From: an uncultured cyanobacterium
GTDB taxonomy: Bacteria; Cyanobacteriota; Vampirovibrionia; Vampirovibrionales; JAGQHJ01
DNA: 57,842 bases
Assembly (NCBI GenBank): GCA_937922745.1
Contig: CALAJO010000088.1
Span: 1-57,842, forward strand
Reading direction: 5' to 3'
Shown: positions 44,848-53,574 of the stretch, one piece after another
How the letters are laid out: each line of letters opens with the position of its first letter
Position numbering within the stretch: position 1 is the stretch's first letter
Program-made: the position numbers and the translations under genes
The notes under the pieces: generated by a model
The model's database searches: none
What the model saw: only the letters and a program-made list of their open reading frames with translations
What the model was told of the DNA's origin: nothing

Positions 44848-46077
44848 ACAATCCGACAAGGCTTCGCTGTCTTCCGGCGTCGTCGTGGCCGGCAAGGGGA
44901 CGACCGTCCGGTTCAGGATGGCTTGCTCCCAATGATCAATGGTTTCAATCAATTTCTGAATCTGCGTTTCCCGGTTAAAGTACTGCAGGATGCGTTGGCG
45001 GCCTGCCGCGCCCATCCGGGCCCTCAGGCCGGGATCATCCACCAGGCGTTGGACATAGTGTACCGCCTGCGCCACGTTGCACGGCTCAATAATGTAACCC
45101 GTCTGGTTATGGATGACAATTTCCGGGTTGCCGCAAACGGCTTCGGCCACAATGGGCAAGCCTGCCGCGGCGCTTTCCAGCAAGGCGTTGGCGCAGCCCT
45201 CGTACCGGGAGAACAGGATGGAAACATCCAGCTCCGGATACACGGCGGCAATGTCATCACAAAAGCCCACCATAAAAATGCGATCCGCAAACCCGGTTTC
45301 ATCAATCTGCCGCTGCAACGCCTCGTGTTCCGCCCCATCCCCCACCAGCACGGCATACACATTTGGGTTCGTTCGGCATAAATTCGCGGCCATCTCAATA
45401 AACAGGTCATAGCGTTTTTGCGGGGTAAACCGGCCAACCATGCCCACCAGGCATGCGTTTGGATGGATGCCCAGCCGTTGCCTCAACCAGCCGGTTCTCG
45501 TCGCCGATGCAGGCACATCCGTCCCGTTATGGATGGTTATGATTCTATCCGGCGAACAGATTCCTTCATTCAGCATCTCCTGCCGGTTGTATTCGCATAC
45601 GGTAATAAAGCGGGTTCCCAGCCAAGCCATCACCCTCTCCATGGCGTAAATACAGCGAATGAGCCGTGTGCCCTGGGCGGCGCCCTGTCCGCGGATAATG
45701 GCAAAGCGTGCCGGCACCCGGCACAACCAACCGACAAACGCACCCATCCCAATCAACTTGACCCCGGCGGACAGAATCAGATCCGGTTTTTCCCTTAAAA
45801 ACACCCAGGCCAGGTAAAAAAGTACCATCAGATCCTTGAATGGGTTCAACGTGCGCTGAATCCAGGGGGTATAGTACGCTTTTACATTCAGCCCGGATTT
45901 TTTGAGGTTTTGCCCGAACCAACTGTCCCGGGCGTTGGATATGATGACGGCTTCATAACCTTGGGCCACCAGGGCCTGGAGAATAAACAGCGATTGTCGG
46001 CTACCGCCGCCGTAGAGCTTCTCATGAACCAGCAGGATGGCTTTCTTGCCTTTGCCTGTTATCGGTTGTTGAGACAT
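44842..46077 (-). CDS. Glycosyltransferase family 4
   Basis: 411 residues. N-terminal GKKAILLVHEKLYGGGSRQSL and C-terminal GMVGRFTPQKRYDLFIEMA and SRYEGCANALLESAAAGLPIVAE identify a GT4 retaining transferase, with two Glu residues spaced as in the EX7E motif region. It extends the repeat unit on the cytoplasmic face. It starts inside the end of the upstream polymerase gene (19-base overlap), and is the last gene of the minus-strand half of the cluster. Confidence 0.9.
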   Translation of the reverse strand: MSQQPITGKGKKAILLVHEKLYGGGSRQSLFILQALVAQGYEAVIISNARDSWFGQNLKKSGLNVKAYYTPWIQRTLNPFKDLMVLFYLAWVFLREKPDLILSAGVKLIGMGAFVGWLCRVPARFAIIRGQGAAQGTRLIRCIYAMERVMAWLGTRFITVCEYNRQEMLNEGICSPDRIITIHNGTDVPASATRTGWLRQRLGIHPNACLVGMVGRFTPQKRYDLFIEMAANLCRTNPNVYAVLVGDGAEHEALQRQIDETGFADRIFMVGFCDDIAAVYPELDVSILFSRYEGCANALLESAAAGLPIVAEAVCGNPEIVIHNQTGYIIEPCNVAQAVHYVQRLVDDPGLRARMGAAGRQRILQYFNRETQIQKLIETIDHWEQAILNRTVVPLPATTTPEDSEALSDCS

Positions 46078-47564
46078 ATCAGGGTAGGCCTGGATAAAGC
46101 AACAATGGCTTTTTTCGGCGGTTCTTTCGGAAAGAGATGCGGCAAGTCCTCGTGCAACAGGATGCCTATCATCAATAACGTATAGGCGGATTCGATGGGA
46201 GAGTACAGCTTGTTATGCACCCACCCGGAGACAAAGAACATGATGAGAATGGCGCAACTCATCCCGTATTGGGGCCGCATCCTGAAGTTTTTGTTAAAGA
46301 ATGCGCCTTTAAAGGCTATCCAGGTAAACCAGACATAAGGAATGTAGTACAAGATGAGCCCGATAAGCCCAAAGGAGGAGTAGGCGCTAAAAAAGGTGTT
46401 ATGCGTATCCCTTAGCGCCATGCTGCGCTCCGAAAACCAGCCGTACCCAAACAGTACGTTTGAAACAACCCTGGCCACGGAAGTCGTTTGAAGGCCAACC
46501 CCGTCAATATAATCCTCCAGGATATCAAAGCGCTTCTCGAACGCGTTTTCTACACGGCTGTACTCGAACCGTTGGAAGTAATTAATATCCAGGCTGTGGC
46601 TGATAAACTGAAAGATAAAGAGCAATAACACACTGTTAACCAGGTAAAGCGCCAGCATTTTGTAAGCCCGGGCGGTAATAATCGTCACCAGCAGAAAGAG
46701 CCATAAGCCGCCCGCAAGGCCAATAGCGCCGCGCGTGTACGTAACCAGCAAAATAAAGATGTTTACAACGAGCGAAATCCACCAATAGATCTTCCGCCCC
46801 TTCTGCTTTTCCTGCATCAACCCAAAGATAAACAACGGCAGCGACGCGACAAGGAATGGGGCCAGGCGCGTGGTGAGACGCATAATAGAGTTGACCCGGA
46901 ATAGTACACTTTCATCACCCAGGCCAACGGTCACAAACTGGTATAAGCCCACAACGGCAATCACATTAATTACAATGCTCAGGATGAAGATGAACGGGCG
47001 GAAAAAGCCCTTGTCCGTGCAGGCCAGATGATAAATGGCAAGTGGAATATACATCATGTGGTACACGATAAGCGTGGCGCCAAAGGCCCCCAGCCAGCCG
47101 ATATTCAGAGTGTATTTCTTTGAAATCTCAAACGTTTGCCCAACAAAGTTAAGGGCAAACGCAGATAAGAAATAAATGCCACACAGCAGGAAAAGTGGAA
47201 GCAACAGCTTTTTAATCCTGGAATGCCGGTTAAGGTACAGCAGGTATAAAAAATTGGGAATGGTGATGAGCATCGCCACCGGCGAGGAAATTCCCGGTGC
47301 TTTGTCTCCCAGCAGGAAAATAAGCACCGCGGCCAAAAGGCTGAGTCGCGTACTTTTCCATAGCCGGAGCCACAAAAGCGGGATAGCGGCGATAATACAA
47401 CTGATCAGTGGAAAAACCCACGAAGCCAGGCGAAGCGGCGCCATCATACTGCTAAACTGGTTAATGGTAATTACCGGGATTAAGACCACCAAAAGCAGGA
47501 GCATTCCCAGCTTCAGCTTGCCGATGAATGGCTTGTCGTCGGATTTTACAATCAGGAAACTCAT
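46059..47564 (-). CDS. O-antigen ligase/polymerase-like membrane protein (Wzy/WaaL family)
   Basis: 501 residues with about 11-12 membrane helices and a large periplasmic loop around residues 330-400 (SHSLDINYFQRFEYSRVEN..., RDTHNTFFSAYSSFGLIG). The RDTHNTFF-type segment is the O-antigen ligase signature region. It should polymerise or ligate undecaprenyl-linked repeat units at the periplasmic face. 42 bases follow the exporter gene. Confidence 0.88.
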   Translation of the reverse strand: MSFLIVKSDDKPFIGKLKLGMLLLLVVLIPVITINQFSSMMAPLRLASWVFPLISCIIAAIPLLWLRLWKSTRLSLLAAVLIFLLGDKAPGISSPVAMLITIPNFLYLLYLNRHSRIKKLLLPLFLLCGIYFLSAFALNFVGQTFEISKKYTLNIGWLGAFGATLIVYHMMYIPLAIYHLACTDKGFFRPFIFILSIVINVIAVVGLYQFVTVGLGDESVLFRVNSIMRLTTRLAPFLVASLPLFIFGLMQEKQKGRKIYWWISLVVNIFILLVTYTRGAIGLAGGLWLFLLVTIITARAYKMLALYLVNSVLLLFIFQFISHSLDINYFQRFEYSRVENAFEKRFDILEDYIDGVGLQTTSVARVVSNVLFGYGWFSERSMALRDTHNTFFSAYSSFGLIGLILYYIPYVWFTWIAFKGAFFNKNFRMRPQYGMSCAILIMFFVSGWVHNKLYSPIESAYTLLMIGILLHEDLPHLFPKEPPKKAIVALSRPTLICLNNR

Positions 47565-47606
47565 GCCTTCTCCTCCTGCATCCGTGCTTAAAATACCAGG
47601 GGGCGC

Positions 47607-48815
47607 TTAGTTTCTATCAATCTGACTCATACCCCAAAGTACATTCACCCCGGGACGGAGTACGGTATCGATTGCGCCGAACAGGCGTCTGGCTTTCGCG
47701 CTGGTTTTCATATCCGGCACCATTACAATGTCATTCGGACGCAGCATGGTATCCCCAGCTGTGCTATCCACAATCAACTTCTCCAGGGAGCCATCGGACT
47801 TGGGACGAGCAATGACGACACGCTTGGGGTTGGCATCGTACAGTGGGCCACCCGCTTTGGAAAGGGCGCCCTGTAATGTCATTTCATCCGGTGTCAGGCT
47901 GTATTGATCCGGACGGGTGACAAGGCCATAAATGCGCACCGGGAATTTCTGGGTACCCAGTGTCGAGGAGGCAATCAGCTTGAACTTGTCAAAGTCAATC
48001 GCATCGGGGTTCGGCACTTTAGGCACGTAAACCACGTCGCCAGGGCGCAATACCACATCCTGGTCAACCTTGCCGGAGACCAGCAGTTCGTAAAGGTTGA
48101 CGTTTTTGATATAGCCATCCCGGTCGTTGAAGACATAAATATGCTCTACATCCGCATCGCGGGCAATGCCGCCTGCGTTGGCCAGGGCCGTAATCAACCG
48201 GTAGTCCGGCGTAACCACAATCCCCTTGATCTCGGGCATGTTGGCATCCTTGGACACTTGCAGGTACGAGCCGGGATGCGCGACGGCGCCCAGTACATAA
48301 CTAATCTGCGGGCGGGGCTTTTTAACCACAACGGTCACATCCGGTTCAACCAGGTATTCGCTGTAGCGCTCCTGCAATTCCTTGCGAAACTGGTCGGTGG
48401 TTTTACCGGTTACTTGCAACTCCCCAAGGTAGGGCATGGAAACAATGCCGGAGGTGGTCACCACCACATCCTCGCGGGAGAACTGGGGTTTGCCGGAAAC
48501 CGTAATGCCAAGCTGATCGCCCGCGCCCAACATATAGGACGAATGCGTGACATGCGCCGTCAAGGTTTTCTCGGTTTGGGTTTCGGAGCTGCCGTTGATG
48601 GAAATCAGCTGAATGGGATCCTTTGTGGGATTGCCGCTTTTGTCGACCAAATGATGCGAATGAAGCCACTTCTCAAATTCCTGGTGTGTCATCACCGCGC
48701 CAGGGGTGTTTAGATACAGCTTCTGGTCGGCAGCATGGCTTGGCTGGGCAATCCCGCCAAACGTAAGGCTAACGGACAGGGCGAGTGTGAATAACTTAAG
48801 ATAGGCGTGCTTCAT
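47607..48815 (-). CDS. Polysaccharide export outer-membrane protein (Wza-like, SLBB)
   Basis: 402 residues from ATG 48815, for which AGAGG lies six bases upstream; the ATG one codon earlier is closer to it. An N-terminal signal peptide is clear (LKLFTLALSVSLTFGGIAQP, then SHAAD). The poly_export domain begins YMLGAGDQLGITVSGKP and continues with SMPYLGELQVTGKT, followed by two SLBB-type domains (SYVLGAVAHPGSYLQ; VRIYGLVTRPDQYSL). No lipobox Cys is seen, so it may insert differently from Wza. It forms the outer-membrane channel for the polysaccharide. Confidence 0.92.
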   Translation of the reverse strand: MKHAYLKLFTLALSVSLTFGGIAQPSHAADQKLYLNTPGAVMTHQEFEKWLHSHHLVDKSGNPTKDPIQLISINGSSETQTEKTLTAHVTHSSYMLGAGDQLGITVSGKPQFSREDVVVTTSGIVSMPYLGELQVTGKTTDQFRKELQERYSEYLVEPDVTVVVKKPRPQISYVLGAVAHPGSYLQVSKDANMPEIKGIVVTPDYRLITALANAGGIARDADVEHIYVFNDRDGYIKNVNLYELLVSGKVDQDVVLRPGDVVYVPKVPNPDAIDFDKFKLIASSTLGTQKFPVRIYGLVTRPDQYSLTPDEMTLQGALSKAGGPLYDANPKRVVIARPKSDGSLEKLIVDSTAGDTMLRPNDIVMVPDMKTSAKARRLFGAIDTVLRPGVNVLWGMSQIDRN

Positions 48816-48832
48816 CATGAACCTCTTTGGCT

Positions 48833-50824
48833 TTATGAGAAAATGATGCTTCCGAGAACTTTGAGATCCTGTATTTTGGCGTTGTTGAGGAAGTGGCGAA
48901 CCGTTTCCGACGAAGTCTGGGATTTGGAAATCCCGACCACGGTGGCTTCGCCCATATCGCATAACAACTGGTTCAGCATTTCGTTCTGGGATAGGGTAAC
49001 GTTCAGCAGGATCAGTTCGTAGTCATCGTAATCCGGCAGTAACTTCAGCGTGTAAGGATCGAAGAACTGGTTGTTCTGGTTGGTCTTCAGGATATGAAGG
49101 TTTTCCAGGCCCTTGAACTGATACAGGGTATGCTCCACAATCTCGTCGATGGGCTCCCAGTAGATACTCTGGTTCTCGTCCACACAGGTATTGGTGCAAT
49201 CCAGCAGCAGGGTCTTCACATCCCGGCGGGAGAACATAATGGCCAACTGGTTGGCAAAGATGCTGGGAGAGTAGGGGCAACTGGAATAGCTGATCTGGAA
49301 GTCGCCATTGCCGCCTTTGCCCTTTTTAATTTTGCGGGCACCCTTGTCACCACACAGGTGGAGCATTGTTACGGTTCTCAAGTCCATCTTGTTGATGAGC
49401 ATTGCAATGTTCTGGTAAGCGTTCTTCAGTTCACCCTCGGTAGCGCCTTCATAGCCTTCCACCTTGGCCAGCACCGGCAGCGGATCGAGGTTAATGACGC
49501 GGGGGCTGAAGTACTCCAGCAGGCCGATGGAGAAGAGTGCCAGGAGGGCGCTTGCAGAGATGCCGTAGGTCAGGATATTTTTCGGCTTCAGCGGGAAGAC
49601 GTACTCGGAATCCTTGGGCACCCTGGGCGGGGTAATGACGAGGAAGCTGCCGACGTTATCGGCCAGTTCCTGGGTCATCATATCCTCGCGCAGCTTGCTG
49701 CTGATTTTGCGCTCTTCCTCTTTCAAGGAACTCATCCGGTATTGCAGCTCCGACATTTCCTTCTCGTGTGCAGCCAGTTGGCTGATTTCAGCAGGCATCT
49801 GATCCAGGAGCTTTTCGTAATGCTGTTTTTGACCCAACATTGCCAGCAGTTGCACATTCTGGTCAATCAACTTCTGGCCCATCGAATTGTCGATGTTGCT
49901 ATAGACCAGGTTATCGTTGTTGAAGGGCGCGCCGTAAATCTTTTTGATGCGGCCTTCCAATGCGTCCTGGATGGCCTTGATGCTGCGCTCCTTCTCGATG
50001 ACACCGCTATACTTGTCGGTAAAAGAGGCTTTCATTTCGGTCAGTTCAGCTTGTTGCTTGCCCAGGTCGGATTGCAGGGAGCGAATCTGGGGATCATCTT
50101 TAATGCGGGCCATTAACCTGACTTCGTTAGAAGAAAGCCCGATCATTTTGCTTAAGTGATCAATCTCGTTCTGCGAAGCCGAAATCTGGGCGTTGAGGTT
50201 CCCCAGGGTTTGGGAGTAGACGGCACTGGTCTTCACCAGTTCGGCGTTCTTGGCATCCAAGTCCAGGGTTCCGCTCTCGGCGCGAAGGGCTTCAACACGG
50301 CGCTCAATTTCACGGCGATCCGCCTGGATGCTGGCAATCCGATCGCGCATCAGGTTTAAGCTCTTGCTCTTGGAATCGCGCGTCATATTTTTCAGGGCTT
50401 TATCATATTCTTCCAGCGTGTAGGCCAGCATCGCAGCCGCGTATTTGGGGTCACTGTCCTGGAAGCTGAGGGTAATCAAACGGGTATTGCGCGCCGTTAC
50501 CGTTCTCATCCGGGTGGCCATAGCCCCTTTGGAAATTGCGGGATGGGTCGGGAAGTCCTTTTTCAACCGTTCCGCCACGCTATCCATTACATAATTGGAT
50601 TTCATGATTTTGACGTGATCGGTCAACTCCGTATCGCTAAAGAAAGGGGTGTTTGCCGTGTCATCCATAGTCGGCACCTTTTTCTGGATGAAAATCGATG
50701 TCTGCGACTCATAGACTTTGGGTGTCAGCATGCCGGCGGCCACCAGCAGTACCAGTGACAATACAAATACAGCCATTGCCGCCTTGATGTGCGCTTTAAA
50801 AATAAGTAGGGACTTCTCCAACAT
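48833..50824 (-). CDS. Polysaccharide co-polymerase (Wzc-like) with degenerate BY-kinase domain
   Basis: 663 residues. N-terminal TM (MAVFVLSLVLLVAAGML) and Wzz domain, a long coiled-coil periplasmic region (170-390), TM2 (ILTYGISASALLALFSIGLL, about 435) and a cytoplasmic C-terminal domain at the place of the BY-kinase. There the P-loop is lost: HLCGDKGARKIKKGKGGNGD replaces the GxxPGEGKS motif. The A' motif reads LLLDCTNT and the B motif YELILLNV. The C-terminal Tyr cluster is absent. Therefore autokinase activity is unlikely, and it probably acts as a structural length regulator. First gene of the minus-strand half. Confidence 0.9.
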   Translation of the reverse strand: MLEKSLLIFKAHIKAAMAVFVLSLVLLVAAGMLTPKVYESQTSIFIQKKVPTMDDTANTPFFSDTELTDHVKIMKSNYVMDSVAERLKKDFPTHPAISKGAMATRMRTVTARNTRLITLSFQDSDPKYAAAMLAYTLEEYDKALKNMTRDSKSKSLNLMRDRIASIQADRREIERRVEALRAESGTLDLDAKNAELVKTSAVYSQTLGNLNAQISASQNEIDHLSKMIGLSSNEVRLMARIKDDPQIRSLQSDLGKQQAELTEMKASFTDKYSGVIEKERSIKAIQDALEGRIKKIYGAPFNNDNLVYSNIDNSMGQKLIDQNVQLLAMLGQKQHYEKLLDQMPAEISQLAAHEKEMSELQYRMSSLKEEERKISSKLREDMMTQELADNVGSFLVITPPRVPKDSEYVFPLKPKNILTYGISASALLALFSIGLLEYFSPRVINLDPLPVLAKVEGYEGATEGELKNAYQNIAMLINKMDLRTVTMLHLCGDKGARKIKKGKGGNGDFQISYSSCPYSPSIFANQLAIMFSRRDVKTLLLDCTNTCVDENQSIYWEPIDEIVEHTLYQFKGLENLHILKTNQNNQFFDPYTLKLLPDYDDYELILLNVTLSQNEMLNQLLCDMGEATVVGISKSQTSSETVRHFLNNAKIQDLKVLGSIIFS

Positions 50825-51112
50825 GAGGACCTTTCTCCTCCATTCATCGTTTCAACTTATTGTAGTGTTACTCCTGTTCCGTACACACCATTTAGGTAAT
50901 GGAGATTTCGCCCCTCAACTCCGCAATTCGATTTATCTGTTGGGATTGGCAAAACGCGCTTGTGCCGTTCTTTGTCAACAAAGGATATCCCCTTGTTGAT
51001 ATGCCAACGCCTCCACTACAAGGAGGAGACCGGCGATATTTCGAAATAACCTCAAAACAGGTGAGAGACCTGCAAGTCGTATAAATAATTTTGGCCGGCT
51101 CAGATTCTAAAA
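50825..51112. other. Intergenic region upstream of the exporter operon
   Basis: About 288 bases without a gene. On the minus strand it holds the GGAGGAG leader of the co-polymerase gene and a TTGACA box around 50970-50980 without a matching -10. It also holds a 12-bp palindrome TATTTCGAAATA (51037-51048). Confidence 0.4.
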
Positions 51113-51119
51113 TTATTTA
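51082..51119. repeat. AT-only inverted repeat overlapping the macro gene stop
   Basis: TAAATAATTTT (51082-51092) and AAAATTATTTA (51109-51119) are perfect complements around a 16-base loop that contains GGCCGG. The stop codon of the macro-domain gene lies inside the right arm. A weak terminator or protein site. Confidence 0.55.
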
Positions 51120-51574
51120 GCTTTATCTTGAGGGCCGTAAAGCATAATGTCCATGGCGTCAAACGGACGCAGGGCTTCCATTATTATCGGCTTCACCACC
51201 TGCCAGTCCAAGCCGCCCAGGCCACACCCCAAAGCCGGTATCGCGATAGATTGGATTTGAAGGCGATGCAGGACACGGGCTAAATCTTGCAATCCCATTT
51301 CGATATCTTCCATATAGGTTTTATCTTTCCAGTGGCGCTTGGTGGGGAAATTGATGACATAATGCGGGTTATTTCCAGGCATTGGAACCGTTAGCACCTT
51401 GCCCGGCTGCATCAATCCTTTTTCACAGACACGCCGGTAGTAATAAAAATTATCGGGGTATTGACGCTTAAACGCGGCGGCCAAGCCTTTTCCCATCTCG
51501 CCGATACAGTTGACCGGGTTGACCATCGCCATGGCGCCGCTTTGAAAGATGTCCCCTTGCTGTTCGATGATCAC
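51113..51574 (-). CDS. Stand-alone macro-domain protein (DarG/TARG1-like)
   Basis: 153 residues from GTG 51574 with AGGAGAGG nine bases upstream; a TTG eight codons earlier is open but lies ahead of that site. The macro fold shows GDIFQSGAMAMVNPVNCIGEMGKGLA, INFPTKRHWKDKTYM and AIPALGCGLGGLDW. The GEMGKGLA and FPTKRHW segments are those of DarG/TARG1-type macrodomains, which remove ADP-ribose from nucleic acid or glutamate. There is no DarG C-terminal domain and no DarT toxin beside it. ADP-ribose hydrolysis is likely; the target is unknown. Confidence 0.88.
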   Translation of the reverse strand: MIIEQQGDIFQSGAMAMVNPVNCIGEMGKGLAAAFKRQYPDNFYYYRRVCEKGLMQPGKVLTVPMPGNNPHYVINFPTKRHWKDKTYMEDIEMGLQDLARVLHRLQIQSIAIPALGCGLGGLDWQVVKPIIMEALRPFDAMDIMLYGPQDKAK

Positions 51575-51716
51575 GGGTGCTATCCTCTCCTGAACCAAAT
51601 TTTGATTTTAACACCAACCCGTGTCCCATATCGAGATGGCTTGGACGATAGAACTTGCCAGGCCCTCCCGAATTATCAGAAGATGGGAGGCAGGATGCAG
51701 ACTGGGGTAAAGAACC

Positions 51717-52955
51717 ATGATTGAGGATTTCATCGTGATTGGCGGCGGGGCGGCAGGCTTTTTTGCCGCATTGCGGGCAAAGGCCGTCAATCCGTCCCTG
51801 GCAGTCAGCATTATAGAATCCGCCCCCAAGCCCTTGGGCAAAGTGCGCATATCCGGCGGCGGGCGCTGTAACGTAACGCATCATTGCTTTGATACCGGGC
51901 GGCTGGTGCAGTACTACCCTCGCGGGCAAAAGGAGCTAAAGGGAATCTTTAGCCGCTTTGGGGCACAGGAAACGGTACAATGGTTTAAACAAAACGGGGT
52001 TCAGCTTAAAACCGAGCCGGATGGCCGCATGTTCCCGGTAACGGATGACTCCCAAACCATTATTGATTGCTTGATGTCCCGGGCACGCTCGCTTGGCATC
52101 ACCCTCCTCACCAAAACCCCGGTCCTGGACATTCGGCCTGAAAATGGCAGGTTTACCCTGCAAACCCCTCAAGGAAATTTCCAGGCAAGGGCCGTTTTAC
52201 TGGCAACCGGCAGCGCGGCCAAAGGGTACGCCTGGGCCCGGCAGTTGGGCCATACCGTTGAGGATCCGGTGCCCTCCCTTTTTACCTTTAAAATCCGGCA
52301 CCCTCTTTTAGCGGATTTGCAAGGTATCAGCTTTCCCAAGGTCAAGGCCCGGTTGGACATCCCCGGAGCCAAACCGATTCAGCAGGAAGGGCCTTTGCTG
52401 ATTACCCATTGGGGATTGAGCGGGCCAGCCGTTCTGAGACTCTCCGCCTGGGGAGCGCGGGAACTGTACGGCGCCCAATACCGGGGCAAACTCACGGTGG
52501 ACTTTCTGCCGGAAGTAACGGACGAGGCGCTGAAAAATGCGTTGCTGCAACAAAAGGCGGAAACCCCGAGGAAGCAGATTGTGAATGCCTGCCCTGTTGA
52601 CCTGACCCGGCATTTTTGGGAAAACCTGCTGAAATGGCATCAGGTTCCCTTGGAGCAGGCTTGGGCGGATATTCCGGTGAAGGCTGTAAATCGCCTGGTT
52701 GAGGTGCTGAAGCGATGCCCTTTTGAGATTGAAGGCAAAGGCGTCTTCAAGGATGAATTTGTCACTGCCGGGGGCATCCTTCTTAAGGAGATTGACCTGA
52801 GGTCGATGGAAAGCCGGATTCAGCCCCATTTATATTTTGCCGGGGAAATTATTGATGTTGACGGCCTCACCGGTGGCTTCAACTTCCAGAATGCATGGTC
52901 AACCGGCTGGATTGCAGGTGAATCTACCGGAATAAGAGCTAAGGTCGCTCGCTGA
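51717..52955 (+). CDS. BaiN/YhiN-type FAD-dependent oxidoreductase
   Basis: 412 residues. N-terminal FAD motif FIVIGGGAAGFFAALRA, then the family hallmark KVRISGGGRCNVTHHC and later TGGFNFQNAWSTGWIAGE near the C-terminus. The family (HI0933-like) binds FAD and NAD(P)H; its physiological substrates are not established except for bile-acid cases. No ribosome site of strength: GGTAAAG precedes the ATG. It converges with the unknown 207-residue gene and overlaps it by 17 bases. Confidence 0.88.
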   Translation: MIEDFIVIGGGAAGFFAALRAKAVNPSLAVSIIESAPKPLGKVRISGGGRCNVTHHCFDTGRLVQYYPRGQKELKGIFSRFGAQETVQWFKQNGVQLKTEPDGRMFPVTDDSQTIIDCLMSRARSLGITLLTKTPVLDIRPENGRFTLQTPQGNFQARAVLLATGSAAKGYAWARQLGHTVEDPVPSLFTFKIRHPLLADLQGISFPKVKARLDIPGAKPIQQEGPLLITHWGLSGPAVLRLSAWGARELYGAQYRGKLTVDFLPEVTDEALKNALLQQKAETPRKQIVNACPVDLTRHFWENLLKWHQVPLEQAWADIPVKAVNRLVEVLKRCPFEIEGKGVFKDEFVTAGGILLKEIDLRSMESRIQPHLYFAGEIIDVDGLTGGFNFQNAWSTGWIAGESTGIRAKVAR

Positions 52956-53562
52956 TCTTTCTGAATCCGGCAAGATAGAAACTGTCTGCTTTGGTATAAA
53001 ATTGCGGAACCACCGGCACCGTCATCCTTGGGGAGTACAGGCGCATCTGAGCAGTTATTTCATTTAACTGTTCGCGTGTTGGGGCAGTGTTTATCAATAG
53101 CCAAGGTCGGTTTCCCTTTGCAATCTCCGGCCATGCGCTTTCAAACGCTTGTTGCAAGGCGGCAATTCCATTGGAAATATAGGCCTTTCGTAGCCACAAC
53201 TTAATCTTCTCCGTCTCCTTACCCACGGTAATAAACGCCCGGTAATGGCTCTTGGGCTGCTCCGGGTCGCTTTCGTCAATCAACGCCATCCGGTCGGAAG
53301 GATCCATTTGAATCCCCAGGTTTCGGCACAACCACGCCCTTAAATAAGTGGCCTTCGTATCTAACGCGCTTTCTCGAGCCGCACTGCCTTTACGACCCTC
53401 GCCCCAGGAGTCGAGTGCGGAGACGATCCCGGCATTAACCGCCATTTCACGCTGCCGCACCGGATCCGAAAGGGTTTGGGGCGTGTGGTAATTTCCCGCT
53501 TCAAACACGTCCCAATGCGTCGTTAAGGGGATAAATGCCTTGAACCTGACCGTTGATACCAT
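52939..53562 (-). CDS. Uncharacterised 207-residue protein, partner of M20 peptidase gene
   Basis: 207 residues, ATG with GGGG nine bases upstream, and only 12 bases after the peptidase stop, so probably one operon. The sequence is soluble and mixed (VRFKAFIPLTTHWDVFEAGN at the start, YLRAWLCRNLGIQMDPSDRM, then RAFITVGKETEKIKLWLRKA). No known family or catalytic motif was recognised. It may be a binding or regulatory protein; this is not shown by the sequence. It overlaps the BaiN gene by 17 bases. Confidence 0.75.
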   Translation of the reverse strand: MVSTVRFKAFIPLTTHWDVFEAGNYHTPQTLSDPVRQREMAVNAGIVSALDSWGEGRKGSAARESALDTKATYLRAWLCRNLGIQMDPSDRMALIDESDPEQPKSHYRAFITVGKETEKIKLWLRKAYISNGIAALQQAFESAWPEIAKGNRPWLLINTAPTREQLNEITAQMRLYSPRMTVPVVPQFYTKADSFYLAGFRKISERP

Positions 53563-53574
53563 TTTGCGCAGCCC

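Noticed and set aside
49094-50116. Open frame of 340 codons on the plus strand
   Set aside because: Antisense to the co-polymerase coiled coil; repetitive Leu/Gln/His pattern is typical of such shadows.
50899-51084. Short plus-strand open frame of 61 codons
   Set aside because: No ribosome site and runs into the AT inverted repeat; looks like control sequence.
52939-53562. DarT-type toxin as partner of the macro protein
   Set aside because: The 207-residue protein has no ADP-ribosyltransferase motif and sits in an operon with the peptidase, not the macro gene.
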